A DNA stretch of 64,000 nucleotides, taken from NCBI RefSeq assembly GCF_017641085.1, contig NZ_JAEPPI010000001.1, forward strand, positions 62,001 through 126,000. The letters are read 5' to 3'. The notes below the pieces were generated by a model. That model saw nothing but the letters and a program-made list of their open reading frames with translations, had not been told where the DNA came from and made no database searches. This document shows positions 47,356 to 56,681 of the stretch, piece after piece. The position numbers were made by a program, and so were the translations under genes. Origin of the DNA: Gracilimonas sp. (lineage in GTDB: Bacteria; Bacteroidota; Rhodothermia; Balneolales; Balneolaceae). The first letter of the stretch is position 1. Each line of letters starts with the position of its first letter.

Positions 47356-47802
47356 TCACTTCTTTTTCTTCCCAACCGTTTTTTCTTCCTTTTCCTCTTC
47401 TTCTTCGGAATCCGAATCTTCTTTTTTAGACTTTGACTTGGCTTTCGGCTTTTCTTCTTCCGCCTCGTCCTCATCTTTAATGTCTATAAATTCAGCATCC
47501 ACCGAATACTCATCATCATCGGTAACTTCGCGTTCTACAATAATCTGGTAATCGTTGATGAACATGGCAAACATCCCGATAGCTGAAATGACGGGTGCCA
47601 TCGCTCCTATAAGTGCAGCCCCGCTTACACCAAAAGCCAGCTGAGTCTGAAATTTAATTTCGCCTTCCTTGTCCTTAATAATCAGCTTACGGGCGCTTCC
47701 TTCTTTAATCAAATTCCGGATCTGCTTGATCACCTCATTTACGCCGCCCTGTATTTCCTGATAAATGGTTTTTGCCTTCTCTTTAGCTTCTTCTTTTTTC
47801 AT
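47356..47802 (-). CDS. DUF4342 domain protein with charged tail
   Basis: 148 residues. Residues 10-90 match DUF4342: an N-terminal helix (VNEVIKQIRNLIKEGSARKL), IIKDKEGEIKFQTQLAFGV, then a hydrophobic hairpin (about 52-82) that may enter the membrane, then IIVEREV. The last 60 residues are a low-complexity acidic-lysine tail (EEEEEKEEK, ending GKKKK), probably disordered. DUF4342 proteins have no established function. The gene converges on trxB. Confidence 0.82.
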   Translation of the reverse strand: MKKEEAKEKAKTIYQEIQGGVNEVIKQIRNLIKEGSARKLIIKDKEGEIKFQTQLAFGVSGAALIGAMAPVISAIGMFAMFINDYQIIVEREVTDDDEYSVDAEFIDIKDEDEAEEEKPKAKSKSKKEDSDSEEEEEKEEKTVGKKKK

Positions 47803-47894
47803 GATATGTATGATTTATGAAATTTTTTTGTAAGGAATTGGATTCTCACCGCTCTAACTACGTAAACACAATAAAAAAGATTCAGGTACAAAAC

Positions 47895-49436
47895 ATGCTT
47901 TCAAGAGTTTACTGTGCATCTACAGTGGGGGTGGATGCAAAGATTATTGACGTAGAAACACATCACACCAATGGAATGGTTAAGTTCTTTTTGGTGGGAT
48001 TGCCGGACCGCGCCGTAAAAGAATCAAGAGACCGGGTAGAAGCAGCCATTCGGAATACGGGCTCTTATTATCCATTGGGAAGAATCACAGCAAACCTGGC
48101 TCCGGCCGACTTACCTAAAGAAGGAAATGGATTTGATCTGCCACTGGCCATCGGAATTTTGAATATGTCTGGGCAAATCCATACCGACAAACTGGACGAT
48201 ACCGTAATGCTGGGAGAGTTGGCACTGGATGGAAAAATACGTCCGGTCAAAGGAGTACTTCCGGTTGCCGTTGAGGCTGCCAAAAAAGGATTCAAATACC
48301 TGGTTGTTCCCAAAGAAAATGGCGGAGAAGCAGCAGTTGTGGAGGGGATTGAAGTGTTCCCGTTTGAGCATCTGAACCAGGTGAAAGACTGGCTCGAAAA
48401 CCGCGGGAATATCGACCCATTGAGAAGTAATGTGCAGGAATATTTTCACCAGAACGGGAAACACAACCCGCTGGATTTCAGTGATGTCCGTGGACAGGAA
48501 AATGTAAAACGAGCCCTGGAGATTGCTGCTGCCGGTGGACATAATGTAATTATGGTAGGTCCTCCGGGTTCAGGAAAAACCATGATGGCCCGCCGAATAC
48601 CAACGATTCTGCCGCCGCTGACTTTAGAGGAAGCGCTCGAAACAACCAAAATCCATTCGGTTTCAGGGATTTTAGAATCGGGAAAAGCACTGATTACCAA
48701 ACGTCAGTTTCGGTCTCCTCATCACACGGTATCGGATGTGGCTTTAGTGGGAGGGGGGAGCATCCCCATGCCCGGCGAGATTTCGATGGCGCATAACGGA
48801 GTTTTGTTCTTAGATGAACTGCCGGAGTTTAAGCGTAGTGCGCTCGAAGTAATGCGCCAGCCGCTGGAAGATGGCAGTGTATCCATTTCACGGGCCCGAA
48901 TGAGCGTGACCTATCCGAGCCGGGTGATGCTGGTGGCTTCGATGAATCCTTCTCCATCAGGTGATTGGTATGATCCACAAGAAATGAATGGCACCAGTTC
49001 GATGCAGATGCAGAGATATCTGAGCAAAATCAGCGGGCCACTGCTGGATCGGATTGATTTGCATATTGAAGTGCATAAGGTGAGTTATGAAGAACTATCG
49101 GGCAAGGCAAAAGGGGAGTCTTCTAAAGATATTCGGGAGCGGGTAGTGGAAGCCCGAAAAATTCAGTCCAAACGGTTTATGGGGATGAAAGGTGTTTATT
49201 GCAATGCCCAAATGAGTACCCGTACCGTCCGGAAAGTCTGCAAGCTGGATGATGCCGGCTCATCCATCCTCAAAAAAGCGATTACCTCCCTGGGACTTTC
49301 GGCCCGTGCCTACGATCGTATCCTGAAAGTATCAAGGACAGTAGCCGATCTGGATCACTCCGAAGAAATCAAATCAAACCATGTGGCTGAAGCCATCCAA
49401 TACAGAAGCCTGGACCGAGAAGGATGGCTGGGGTAG
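47895..49436 (+). CDS. comM: YifB/ComM-family AAA ATPase (Mg-chelatase-like)
   Basis: 513 residues from ATG 47895; the upstream 26 codons of the longer frame do not resemble the family, which usually opens like [22 protein letters not shown]-terminal ComM domain ([21 protein letters not shown]), central AAA domain with Walker A GPPGSGKT (222-229), Walker B-type [10 protein letters not shown] and a C-terminal Mg-chelatase helical domain ([17 protein letters not shown]). ComM is a branch-migration helicase that helps integrate transformed DNA, so natural competence is plausible but not shown. It is followed directly by a repeat that touches its stop codon. Confidence 0.93.
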   Translation: MLSRVYCASTVGVDAKIIDVETHHTNGMVKFFLVGLPDRAVKESRDRVEAAIRNTGSYYPLGRITANLAPADLPKEGNGFDLPLAIGILNMSGQIHTDKLDDTVMLGELALDGKIRPVKGVLPVAVEAAKKGFKYLVVPKENGGEAAVVEGIEVFPFEHLNQVKDWLENRGNIDPLRSNVQEYFHQNGKHNPLDFSDVRGQENVKRALEIAAAGGHNVIMVGPPGSGKTMMARRIPTILPPLTLEEALETTKIHSVSGILESGKALITKRQFRSPHHTVSDVALVGGGSIPMPGEISMAHNGVLFLDELPEFKRSALEVMRQPLEDGSVSISRARMSVTYPSRVMLVASMNPSPSGDWYDPQEMNGTSSMQMQRYLSKISGPLLDRIDLHIEVHKVSYEELSGKAKGESSKDIRERVVEARKIQSKRFMGMKGVYCNAQMSTRTVRKVCKLDDAGSSILKKAITSLGLSARAYDRILKVSRTVADLDHSEEIKSNHVAEAIQYRSLDREGWLG

Positions 49437-49469
49437 AACACTGAACAAGGAACATCGAATGTTGAACTT
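49436..49469 (+). repeat. GAACAAGGAACA repeat, left arm flanking the S23 gene
   Basis: GAACACTGAACAAGGAACAT then a CGAATGTTGAAC arm. It is in inverted orientation to the copy at 49866-49895 and overlaps the last base of the comM stop. Confidence 0.75.
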
Positions 49470-49494
49470 TAAACTATAACTTAAACGAAGACTT

Positions 49495-49866
49495 ATGAGA
49501 AATGTGAAATATGATTTACAGGAAAGGCTGATAAATTTTTCAGTTATGGTACTGGAAATTGTTGATCAGCTGCCTAAAACAGTTATGGGAATCCATTTTG
49601 CTAAGCAATTAGTAAAAAGTGGAACATCACCGGCATTTCATCATGGTGAAGCTCAAAGTGCGGAATCAAGAAAAGATTTTATTCATAAACTGAAAATTGG
49701 CGCCAAAGAACTTAGAGAGACGCAGGTAAATATTTCTATTCTCAAAAAGAGAAGAATACTTGCTGACCTAATCTTGGATGAAACATTGAAAGAAAACAAT
49801 GAACTCATTGCAATATTTGTGAAGAGCATCCAAACAGCAACGCACAACTTTAGAAAAGAAACTTAA
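49495..49866 (+). CDS. Four-helix-bundle protein, S23/IVP family
   Basis: 123 residues of the S23 (23S rRNA intervening-sequence protein) family: MVLEIVDQLPKTVMGIHFAK, then QLVKSGTSPAFHHGEAQSAE, the family's hallmark 'QL..S.tS...N..EA..A.S..dF', and DFIHKLKIGAKELRETQ. It forms a four-helix bundle and probably a pentamer or dimer. It has no catalytic motif. In other bacteria S23 genes lie inside intervening sequences of 23S rRNA whose ends are complementary. Here the gene is intergenic and boxed by an inverted pair of short repeats, so it looks like a freestanding version of that arrangement. It is related to Avd of diversity-generating retroelements in fold only; no reverse transcriptase is nearby. 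Confidence 0.88.
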   Translation: MRNVKYDLQERLINFSVMVLEIVDQLPKTVMGIHFAKQLVKSGTSPAFHHGEAQSAESRKDFIHKLKIGAKELRETQVNISILKKRRILADLILDETLKENNELIAIFVKSIQTATHNFRKET

Positions 49867-49895
49867 ACGTTGGGTGTTCCTTGTTCAATGTTCAC
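49866..49895 (-). repeat. GAACAAGGAACA repeat, right arm flanking the S23 gene
   Basis: Minus strand reads GTGAACATTGAACAAGGAAC and continues with ACCCAACGTT. It overlaps the S23 stop codon and is inverted relative to 49436-49469. Confidence 0.75.
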
Positions 49896-49992
49896 ATGTT
49901 CATGTGGTGTTTGGAGAGAATGATTTAATTAAAATTGGAGTTGATGAAACTAAATCTGTCATCAGCGGTAAATAGTTAGACAGGAGACGGTT

Positions 49993-50082
49993 ATGAGAAA
50001 CAGAACGGCATATTGGAGAGGCGGACTGGTATTTAGCTTACCGGTACTTATTATTCTGATTTATTTACTGGTGGTTCTATAA
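49993..50082 (+). CDS. 29-residue single-helix membrane peptide
   Basis: A short gene with a strong ribosome site (AGGAG at 49982-49986, six bases before ATG). The product starts with a basic region (MRNRTAYWRGG) followed by one hydrophobic helix (LPVLIILIYLLVVL). It lies between the S23 element and priA. The combination of a Shine-Dalgarno match rare in this window and a clean membrane-helix sequence supports it as real. Function unknown. Confidence 0.55.
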   Translation: MRNRTAYWRGGLVFSLPVLIILIYLLVVL

Positions 50083-50156
50083 ATTGGTTGATTCAGGCGT
50101 TGAAATTGGATAAGCTTTCCTTCCTTTATTCATGAAACCAAGATCACACCGATATT

Positions 50157-52592
50157 TTGTCCACTTTTGTTGATGTAGCTTTACCGGCAGCGGTCCGAAA
50201 GCAGTTTACTTATCACGTACCTAAAGAGCTTATGGCTTCTGTACAGCCCGGACAGCGCGTGTGGATACCATTCAGAAACTACTATGCCATTGGTGTGATT
50301 GTGGGTGTTCATAATCAAACTCCTTCTTTCAAAACAAAGCCCCTGCGAAAAATACTGGATGAGGATCCTCTTCTGTCGCAGGAGCTTTTGAAGCTTACCC
50401 AATGGATTTCAAGGTTCTATTATAGCAGCTGGGGAGAAACCATTCAGGCTGCACTGCCCGCGGGTTTGAACTTCGTTTCCCGCAAATACCTGAGAGTATC
50501 TGAATCGGTTGATGATGCAGGATTGAGCGAAGATCAAAAGGAAATTATTGAAGACCTTCAACAATCAGAAACAACGCTGAATGAAGCCAAGAAAAGGTAT
50601 AAGGGAACGGGTTTAAATAAAGTATTCTCAAAGCTGCTTAAAAAGAAAGTAATCGAGATTTGGGAAGAGCCAGACCTGAAGGTGACGGTAGCTACAGAGC
50701 GGCAATGGATATGGGCTGAAGGGAGAAATAAAGAGGCAGCACAAGAGTTTTTAGAAAGTGATGGTGCTAACAGTGAATTGAAGTGGATAGAAGCACTTGC
50801 TCATATCGCAGAAAAAATTCCTATCCGACAATCTGAGATTTCCGGGGAGTCGGTTCTGACTTCATACACTCTTAAAAAGCTGCGTGACGAAGGCTGGATT
50901 ACCTATCAGGATGTGGAGAAGAAAACCGAAATCGATCACCTATCTCATGAACCGGAATCCATAAAAACCCTGAATGAAGACCAGGAAAAAGCCTTTGAGA
51001 AAATAAGTGAATCACTGACGAAAGAAGAGTTTGCCAATTATTTGCTGTTTGGAATTACAGGAAGTGGAAAGACCGAAGTATATATCCATGCGCTCAAACA
51101 AGTGGTGGAGAATGGTAAAGGCGGCATTGTTTTAGTTCCTGAGATTGCACTCACCCCGCAAACGGTATCCCGGTTCTACCGCATTTTTGGTAATCAGATT
51201 GCTGTTCTGCATAGCCGAATGACAAACCGTGAACGGCTGCAGGCGTGGAAAGATCTGAATTCAGGGAAAAAGAACATCGCCATTGGGCCACGGTCAGCAG
51301 TGTTTGCTCCGGTACAAAATCTTGGGCTTATTATTCTGGATGAAGAACACGACAGCTCGTACAAGCAAATAGATCCCGCTCCCAGGTATCATGCCCGGGA
51401 AACGGCGATTGTGAGAGCCAGAGAAAATGAAGCCGTTGTCATTATGGGGTCGGCTACGCCAAGTATGCAGGCATTGAATATGGCGGCCAAAGGGAAGTGT
51501 GATATGCTGGAGCTTAAAAAGCGCCATGCAGAAGCAAAGCTACCCGAAGTGGAGGTGCTGGATCTAAAACAGTATAAAGGAGCGATGCGAGGCGAACTGG
51601 CGGTTCCTCTTTTTATGGAGATGGAAGAAGCTTTGGAAAAAGGAGAGCAAATTATCTTGTTGTACAACCGGCGCGGCTATGCCAGTTATCTGCAATGTGA
51701 AGATTGCGGGCATATCCCCCAAAGCCCGGAATGTTCGGTTAGCCTGACGTATCACAAGCGAAAAAACCTGTTGATGTGCCACTACTCCGGGTATTCCCGT
51801 AGGGCTGACACCAACTGCGAGCATTGCGGTTCTTCAAACCTGAAAGTACAAGGATCGGGAACGCAAAATATCGAAGAACAACTCGGAGATTTGTTCCCTG
51901 AGGCAAGCGTAATCCGGTTTGATCGAGACTCTACCTCCCGAAAAGGGGCCCATGAACAGATTCTGAATACATTCGGGGAAGGTGAAGCAGATATATTAAT
52001 AGGAACTCAATTAGTGGCCAAAGGACTCGATTTCCCAAATGTAACGGTGGTAGGGGTGATTGATACCGATACGGAATTGGCCTTTCCTTCATTCCAGGCA
52101 ACGGAAAGGATGTACCAACTGCTGAGCCAGGTTTCGGGAAGGTCGGGGCGAGGAGAGAAGGCCGGCACCGTATTTCTGCAAAGCCGGCAGCCGGAAAATC
52201 CGGCCATCCAGTTTGCTAAAGAACACGATCACCGGGGTTTTGCAAGGCAGGAGATGGAATTCAGGAAACCGCTTTATTATCCGCCTTATTCACGCCTTAT
52301 ACAGTTTGAGCTTAAATCAACAAAGGAACAAGAAGTGAGTCAGGCGGCCCATCAGCTAACCTCATCAATTGGCAGAGTGGTTCCTGAATTAGCTGTTTTA
52401 GGGCCTTCGCCGGGTGCCATTCCCTGGATGAATAAGAAGTACATTTGGGAGGTAACGCTGAAGATTGACCCTGAAAAAGGAGCGGGTTATATCGAAGCGG
52501 TGGTGGAGAAAATTATGGGAGTATATGAAGCAGAAACCAAAGGCAGATTCTCATCGGTGAGGGTAAATGTAAACGTGGACGCCATTCAGTAA
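50157..52592 (+). CDS. priA: Primosomal protein N' (PriA helicase) with altered zinc site
   Basis: An 811-residue helicase that restarts stalled replication forks. 3'-end-binding domain at the N-terminus (FVDVALPAAVRKQFTYHVP), Walker A GITGSGKT (299-306), DEEH 395-398, HSRMTNRERL, and GTQLVAKGLDFPNVTVV with SGRSGRG in the C-terminal half. Of the eight family cysteines only C514, C517, C526, C541, C554 and C557 remain. The third and sixth are serines (S523, S544), each one base from a Cys codon. By comparison with E. coli PriA, one zinc site is intact and the other lost. I keep the TTG start at 50157, because an in-frame stop lies just upstream and the next residues fit the family. Confidence 0.93.
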   Translation: MSTFVDVALPAAVRKQFTYHVPKELMASVQPGQRVWIPFRNYYAIGVIVGVHNQTPSFKTKPLRKILDEDPLLSQELLKLTQWISRFYYSSWGETIQAALPAGLNFVSRKYLRVSESVDDAGLSEDQKEIIEDLQQSETTLNEAKKRYKGTGLNKVFSKLLKKKVIEIWEEPDLKVTVATERQWIWAEGRNKEAAQEFLESDGANSELKWIEALAHIAEKIPIRQSEISGESVLTSYTLKKLRDEGWITYQDVEKKTEIDHLSHEPESIKTLNEDQEKAFEKISESLTKEEFANYLLFGITGSGKTEVYIHALKQVVENGKGGIVLVPEIALTPQTVSRFYRIFGNQIAVLHSRMTNRERLQAWKDLNSGKKNIAIGPRSAVFAPVQNLGLIILDEEHDSSYKQIDPAPRYHARETAIVRARENEAVVIMGSATPSMQALNMAAKGKCDMLELKKRHAEAKLPEVEVLDLKQYKGAMRGELAVPLFMEMEEALEKGEQIILLYNRRGYASYLQCEDCGHIPQSPECSVSLTYHKRKNLLMCHYSGYSRRADTNCEHCGSSNLKVQGSGTQNIEEQLGDLFPEASVIRFDRDSTSRKGAHEQILNTFGEGEADILIGTQLVAKGLDFPNVTVVGVIDTDTELAFPSFQATERMYQLLSQVSGRSGRGEKAGTVFLQSRQPENPAIQFAKEHDHRGFARQEMEFRKPLYYPPYSRLIQFELKSTKEQEVSQAAHQLTSSIGRVVPELAVLGPSPGAIPWMNKKYIWEVTLKIDPEKGAGYIEAVVEKIMGVYEAETKGRFSSVRVNVNVDAIQ

Positions 52593-52679
52593 AAAAGCTC
52601 CTTCAAAAAACTTGCAAAAGGGTACGCAAAGTCGGTATTTAAGGGTGAATGAAATTCAACCCATCTAACGGAACAGACT

Positions 52680-54599
52680 ATGGGAGAAGAGCGCGTAAAG
52701 CTTGCTGACGATAACGAACAGGTGCAGAACTTCATGAAGCATGTGTTCCGCGATATGCGGGCCTTGAAAACCATGCTTGAAAATGACTGGTTTGAAACCG
52801 ATACCATTCGAATTGGTGCTGAACAGGAGCTTTGTTTAGTAGATCAAAACGTAAAAGCTTTTCCAAAGTCGATCGAAGTACTTGAGAACCTGGGGGAAGG
52901 AAATTATACCACCGAGTTTGCCAAGTTTAATCTTGAGATTAACATGGACCCGCTGACTTTTACAGGGAACTGTTTGTCTGAGATGGAGCATAATCTGCAT
53001 AGAGATGTGGAGCATGTCAGAAAAACCGTCAGGGAATTAGGTGGAGACATATTGCTGACCGGAATCCTGCCAACTATCCGGAAAATGGATGTGGATATGA
53101 AAAACCTGACTCCACTTCAGCGATATGAAGCCCTGTGCAAAGCCATAAATAAATTGCGGGGCAAAGAATTTGAGCTTCGGATTCAGGGAATGGATGAGTT
53201 ATTGATGCGGTTTGACTCACCCTTATTGGAAGCCTGTAATACAGGTTTTCAGGTTCATTTGCAGGTTAAACCTGATGAATTTGTGAATCGATACAACATT
53301 GCACAAGCGGTTACCGCTCCGGTTTTAGCTTGTGCAGTAAATTCTCCGGTATTGTTTGGGAAACGACTTTGGGCTGAAACCAGGGTAGCCCTATTTCATC
53401 AGTCTATTGATACACGGCAGGTGGGAGAACATTTGCGTGATTCCAGCCCGCGTGTGACATTTGGGAACGAATGGTTGCAAGACAGCATACTGGATATCTA
53501 TAAAGAAGACATCTCCAGGTATCGGGTTATGCTAAGTGCTGAAGTAGAAGAAGAAGTGGAGAAACTAATTGAGGAAGGTACAGCTCCGGAACTTATGGCG
53601 CTTAAAGTGCATAATTCTTCAGTGTACAGGTGGAACAGGCCTTGTTATGGTATTAGTAACGGAAAACCTCATTTAAGAATTGAAAACCGAATATTTCCAT
53701 CGGGACCCACAGTTGTAGATGAAGTGTCAAATGCAGCTTTTTGGCTTGGACTTCTGAATGGTTTTGAAGATGAGTATAAAGATATTACCGAAGAACTTGA
53801 TTTTGATAACGCCCGGATGAACTTTTTTGCAGCATCCAAAATGGGACTGGATACCAAATTTATGTGGACCGGTGACCGGAAAGTATCGGCGGTTGATTTG
53901 ATTAAAGATGAACTGTTACCGATTGCACGGAACGGATTAATGAAAGCTGATATCAATTCTTCTGACATTGATACCTACCTTGGTGTGATAGAGGAGAGAG
54001 TGAATTCAGCCCAAACCGGTTCTTATTGGGTGGTAAAATCGTATGGAAATTTAGTTAAAGAGAGTAACAGAGACCAGGCACTTACAGCCATCACTTCAGC
54101 AATGATGAAAAATCAAAACAAAGGAGAACCTGTTCATAAATGGGGGTTAGCAAAGTTGGAAGATTTGGAAAACTGGAAACCGTCATCCCTGATGGTTGAA
54201 GAGTTTATGACTACCGACCTGTTTACCGTTCATAAAGATGATATACTCGAATTTGTTGCAAACCTGTTAGACTGGCGAAAGATCAGGTATTTACCCGTAG
54301 AAGATGATCAGAAGCACTTAATAGGGTTGATCACCATGAGGCAGTTGTTACGGGAATACTCAAAAGCTGAAGGGGAAGGCGAAGACACAGGTACCAAAAC
54401 CGTAAGCAATATCATGCTTCAGAATCCCATTACGATTCACCCGGAAGCATCTATAATGGAGGCTATGAGAATACTGAGGGAGCAAAAGATTGGTTGTCTC
54501 CCGGTAGTGAAAAACAGCCGGCTTATAGGAATAATATCGGAGGGTAACTTTATGAAGATTACCATTCGTCTTCTGAAAACACTTGAAAACCAAAAATAA
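52680..54599 (+). CDS. Glutamate-cysteine ligase-like (GCS2) protein with tandem CBS domains
   Basis: 639 residues. About 30-430 match the carboxylate-amine ligase GCS2 family: IGAEQELCLVDQN (metal/ATP-binding glutamates), FNLEINMDPL, ACNTGFQVHLQV, and ENRIFPSGPTVVDEV. Two CBS domains follow at about 505-560 (MTTDLFTVHKDDILEFV) and 575-630 (MLQNPITIHPEASIMEAM), likely sensing an adenine nucleotide. The reaction is probably ATP-dependent joining of an amine to a gamma-carboxyl group; the substrate is unknown. It is followed after 32 bp by an aspartoacylase-like hydrolase gene, a likely partner that breaks an amide bond. Confidence 0.88.
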   Translation: MGEERVKLADDNEQVQNFMKHVFRDMRALKTMLENDWFETDTIRIGAEQELCLVDQNVKAFPKSIEVLENLGEGNYTTEFAKFNLEINMDPLTFTGNCLSEMEHNLHRDVEHVRKTVRELGGDILLTGILPTIRKMDVDMKNLTPLQRYEALCKAINKLRGKEFELRIQGMDELLMRFDSPLLEACNTGFQVHLQVKPDEFVNRYNIAQAVTAPVLACAVNSPVLFGKRLWAETRVALFHQSIDTRQVGEHLRDSSPRVTFGNEWLQDSILDIYKEDISRYRVMLSAEVEEEVEKLIEEGTAPELMALKVHNSSVYRWNRPCYGISNGKPHLRIENRIFPSGPTVVDEVSNAAFWLGLLNGFEDEYKDITEELDFDNARMNFFAASKMGLDTKFMWTGDRKVSAVDLIKDELLPIARNGLMKADINSSDIDTYLGVIEERVNSAQTGSYWVVKSYGNLVKESNRDQALTAITSAMMKNQNKGEPVHKWGLAKLEDLENWKPSSLMVEEFMTTDLFTVHKDDILEFVANLLDWRKIRYLPVEDDQKHLIGLITMRQLLREYSKAEGEGEDTGTKTVSNIMLQNPITIHPEASIMEAMRILREQKIGCLPVVKNSRLIGIISEGNFMKITIRLLKTLENQK

Positions 54600-54631
54600 T
54601 TATCAGCACCGAAGTATTGACCGTCAACTTA

Positions 54632-55774
54632 ATGCACATCGAAAAGGAAACAGAACAAAAAAAAGATGATACAAGCAGGATAATATGGAGTCATGAAGCA
54701 GAAGTAGGTCCCATATTTGTGGTTTTTGCGGGAGTGCATGGAAATGAAACGGCAGGGATAAATGCTTGCAAGCAGATTGCCAATTCCCTGGAATCCATGA
54801 AAGGTGATATACAGGGTTCGGTGTATATGATAAGCGGTAACAAAACTGCGATAGAAGAAGGGGTAAGGTATATTGATTTTGACCTGAACCGAATTTGGAA
54901 CGAGCTCGACTCAGGTTCTGAAGAATTGCGTGAATCAGCTGAATGGAAGGAAGCCCTGGAAATAAGGGAGATTATTAAGGGACTGATTGGCAGATACAGT
55001 GATGATATGAAGGAGGTTTACTTCATTGATTTACATACTACATCGGCTAAAAGCTGTGCATTCATTCCTTTTAATGATACGCTTGAAAACCGTAGAATTG
55101 CTTTACGGTTTCCGGTACCCCAAATTCTGGGAATCGAAGAATCTATACACGGAACATTACTCAGTTATATCAACGATTTAGGCTATCCTGCAATTGGTTT
55201 TGAAGCAGGCAGTCACACCGATCCACTATCCATCGAGCGAACCGAAGCCTTTCTTTGGATATATCTCGATTACGTCAATATTGTGAATCTGGGAATTAAG
55301 AAGCTAAGGCACCTTGAGGAGAAACTGAGGCCTGAGTCGGATATTCCCATTAAATACTATGAAATCAATCATCATTATATGGTTGAGGATCCTGAGGTAT
55401 TCAGGATGAAAAAAGGATATGTGAATTTTGACAGTGTCAGAAAAGGAGATTTTCTGGCCTATGACGATTACAAGAGAATACTTGCCCCTGTATCCGGATT
55501 CATATTTATGCCTCTATATCAGAAGAAAGGAAATGACGGCTTTTTTATTCTTAAAGGACGTTCACCTTTCTGGCTCGAAATATCTTCTATTTTCAGAGAC
55601 AGCTTCCTCAACAACTACCTGCACTACCTGCCCGGGGTAGAAGAATTTCAACCCGGTGCTTATTCCGTAAATCTTACCATTGCGCGATTCTTCGTGAAGG
55701 AAATTTTTCACCTTCTGGGCTACAGAGTTATCAGAAAGGATGAAAACAGGTTGATTTGCTACAAACGCATTTAA
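54632..55774 (+). CDS. Succinylglutamate desuccinylase/aspartoacylase family hydrolase
   Basis: 380 residues from ATG 54632; an in-frame TTG at 54617 would add five. Zinc ligands are visible as H and E in FAGVHGNETAG and H in YFIDLHTTSAKS; DLNRIWN supplies the substrate-binding Asn-Arg; GFEAGSHTDP contains the catalytic glutamate. These enzymes remove an acyl group from an amino acid. It is co-directional with the GCS2-CBS gene 32 bp upstream, so the two may make and break the same amide compound (inference). Confidence 0.86.
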   Translation: MHIEKETEQKKDDTSRIIWSHEAEVGPIFVVFAGVHGNETAGINACKQIANSLESMKGDIQGSVYMISGNKTAIEEGVRYIDFDLNRIWNELDSGSEELRESAEWKEALEIREIIKGLIGRYSDDMKEVYFIDLHTTSAKSCAFIPFNDTLENRRIALRFPVPQILGIEESIHGTLLSYINDLGYPAIGFEAGSHTDPLSIERTEAFLWIYLDYVNIVNLGIKKLRHLEEKLRPESDIPIKYYEINHHYMVEDPEVFRMKKGYVNFDSVRKGDFLAYDDYKRILAPVSGFIFMPLYQKKGNDGFFILKGRSPFWLEISSIFRDSFLNNYLHYLPGVEEFQPGAYSVNLTIARFFVKEIFHLLGYRVIRKDENRLICYKRI

Positions 55775-55835
55775 TCTTTCACGGTACAGTTTTTTTGTTA
55801 GCTCTTTATTAGGCTGTATATTAAAATCTTTGTTA

Positions 55836-55857
55836 GCCGGCATTCTGTAAAGCCGGC
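55836..55857 (+). terminator. Hairpin before scpB
   Basis: GCCGGC repeats as both arms (55836-55841, 55852-55857) with a 10-nt loop. AATTTTGAATTTT follows. The stem is short and the T-run weak. Confidence 0.35.
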
Positions 55858-55883
55858 AATTTTGAATTTTATGACCACTTTCG

Positions 55884-56681
55884 ATGAGAAACGATTATGA
55901 ATTTGTTGATGGCACCCGGCTTTCATCGGTGATTGAAGCCCTGATTTTTGCCAGTGAGGAGCCTATTCCCGGTTCCAAAATCCGGGAAATCATTGTTGAT
56001 AATGAAGAACAGATTGAAATTACTGAAGAAACGGTATCTGATTTCGTTGACAAGCTGAACGAACGCTATGATGAAAATGGACTGAGCTTTCGCATCCAGG
56101 CGCTGGGTGGGGGCTATACTTTTGTCACGCAGAAGAAATATCATTACTGGCTCAGTATCTTCCAGCACGAAAATGCCTACCGGAAGTTGTCGCAATCGGC
56201 TATTGAGTCGCTTGCCATAGTAGCTTATCGCCAGCCCATCACCAAGCCGGAAGTGGACCAGATACGAGGTGTTGATTCCGGGTATATCTTGCGTCAGCTA
56301 ATGGAGAAAGCTCTGATTGAAGTTTCCGGCCGCGCCGACAGCCCCGGAAAGCCGCTCTTATACCGAACTACAAAGCATTTTCTGCGTCATTTTGGAATTA
56401 ACTCGGTGGATGAATTGCCGAAGCCACGCGAGATCGATGAAATTCTGAAGGATGATGACATGGCTGAGCATCGTCAGTTATTGATGGAGCGCCAGCTTAT
56501 GATGGAGGAAATGAATGATGAAGATGAAGAAGTAACCAAAGAAGATGTTGCCGAAGAACTGTTGACTGAATACCAGGAAAAGAAGGCAGCCAGAGAATCA
56601 GAAGAACATGAAGAGGTTGAGGAAGAACAAGCTCAACCTGAAAATGAAAATGAAGAAAGAGAAAATAACGAGGAAGAATGA
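55884..56681 (+). CDS. scpB: Segregation and condensation protein B
   Basis: 265 residues. Two winged-helix domains (about 10-95: SSVIEALIFASEEPIPGSKI; 100-175: LSQSAIESLAIVAYRQPITK, VDQIRGVDSGYILRQL) are the core of ScpB, which joins Smc and ScpA in chromosome condensation. The last ~60 residues are a strongly acidic, probably disordered tail (EDEEVTKEDVAEE; ENEEREN) that is longer than in most homologues. Its stop overlaps the start of the rluB gene by ATGA. scpA is not in the window. Confidence 0.93.
   Translation: MRNDYEFVDGTRLSSVIEALIFASEEPIPGSKIREIIVDNEEQIEITEETVSDFVDKLNERYDENGLSFRIQALGGGYTFVTQKKYHYWLSIFQHENAYRKLSQSAIESLAIVAYRQPITKPEVDQIRGVDSGYILRQLMEKALIEVSGRADSPGKPLLYRTTKHFLRHFGINSVDELPKPREIDEILKDDDMAEHRQLLMERQLMMEEMNDEDEEVTKEDVAEELLTEYQEKKAARESEEHEEVEEEQAQPENENEERENNEEE

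Noticed and set aside
49495-49866. S23 protein as Avd of a diversity-generating retroelement
   Set aside because: No reverse transcriptase, template repeat or variable repeat is nearby.
55562-55843. 93-codon minus-strand frame over the end of the aspartoacylase-like gene
   Set aside because: Antisense to a well-supported gene; the protein pattern matches nothing and it has no leader.
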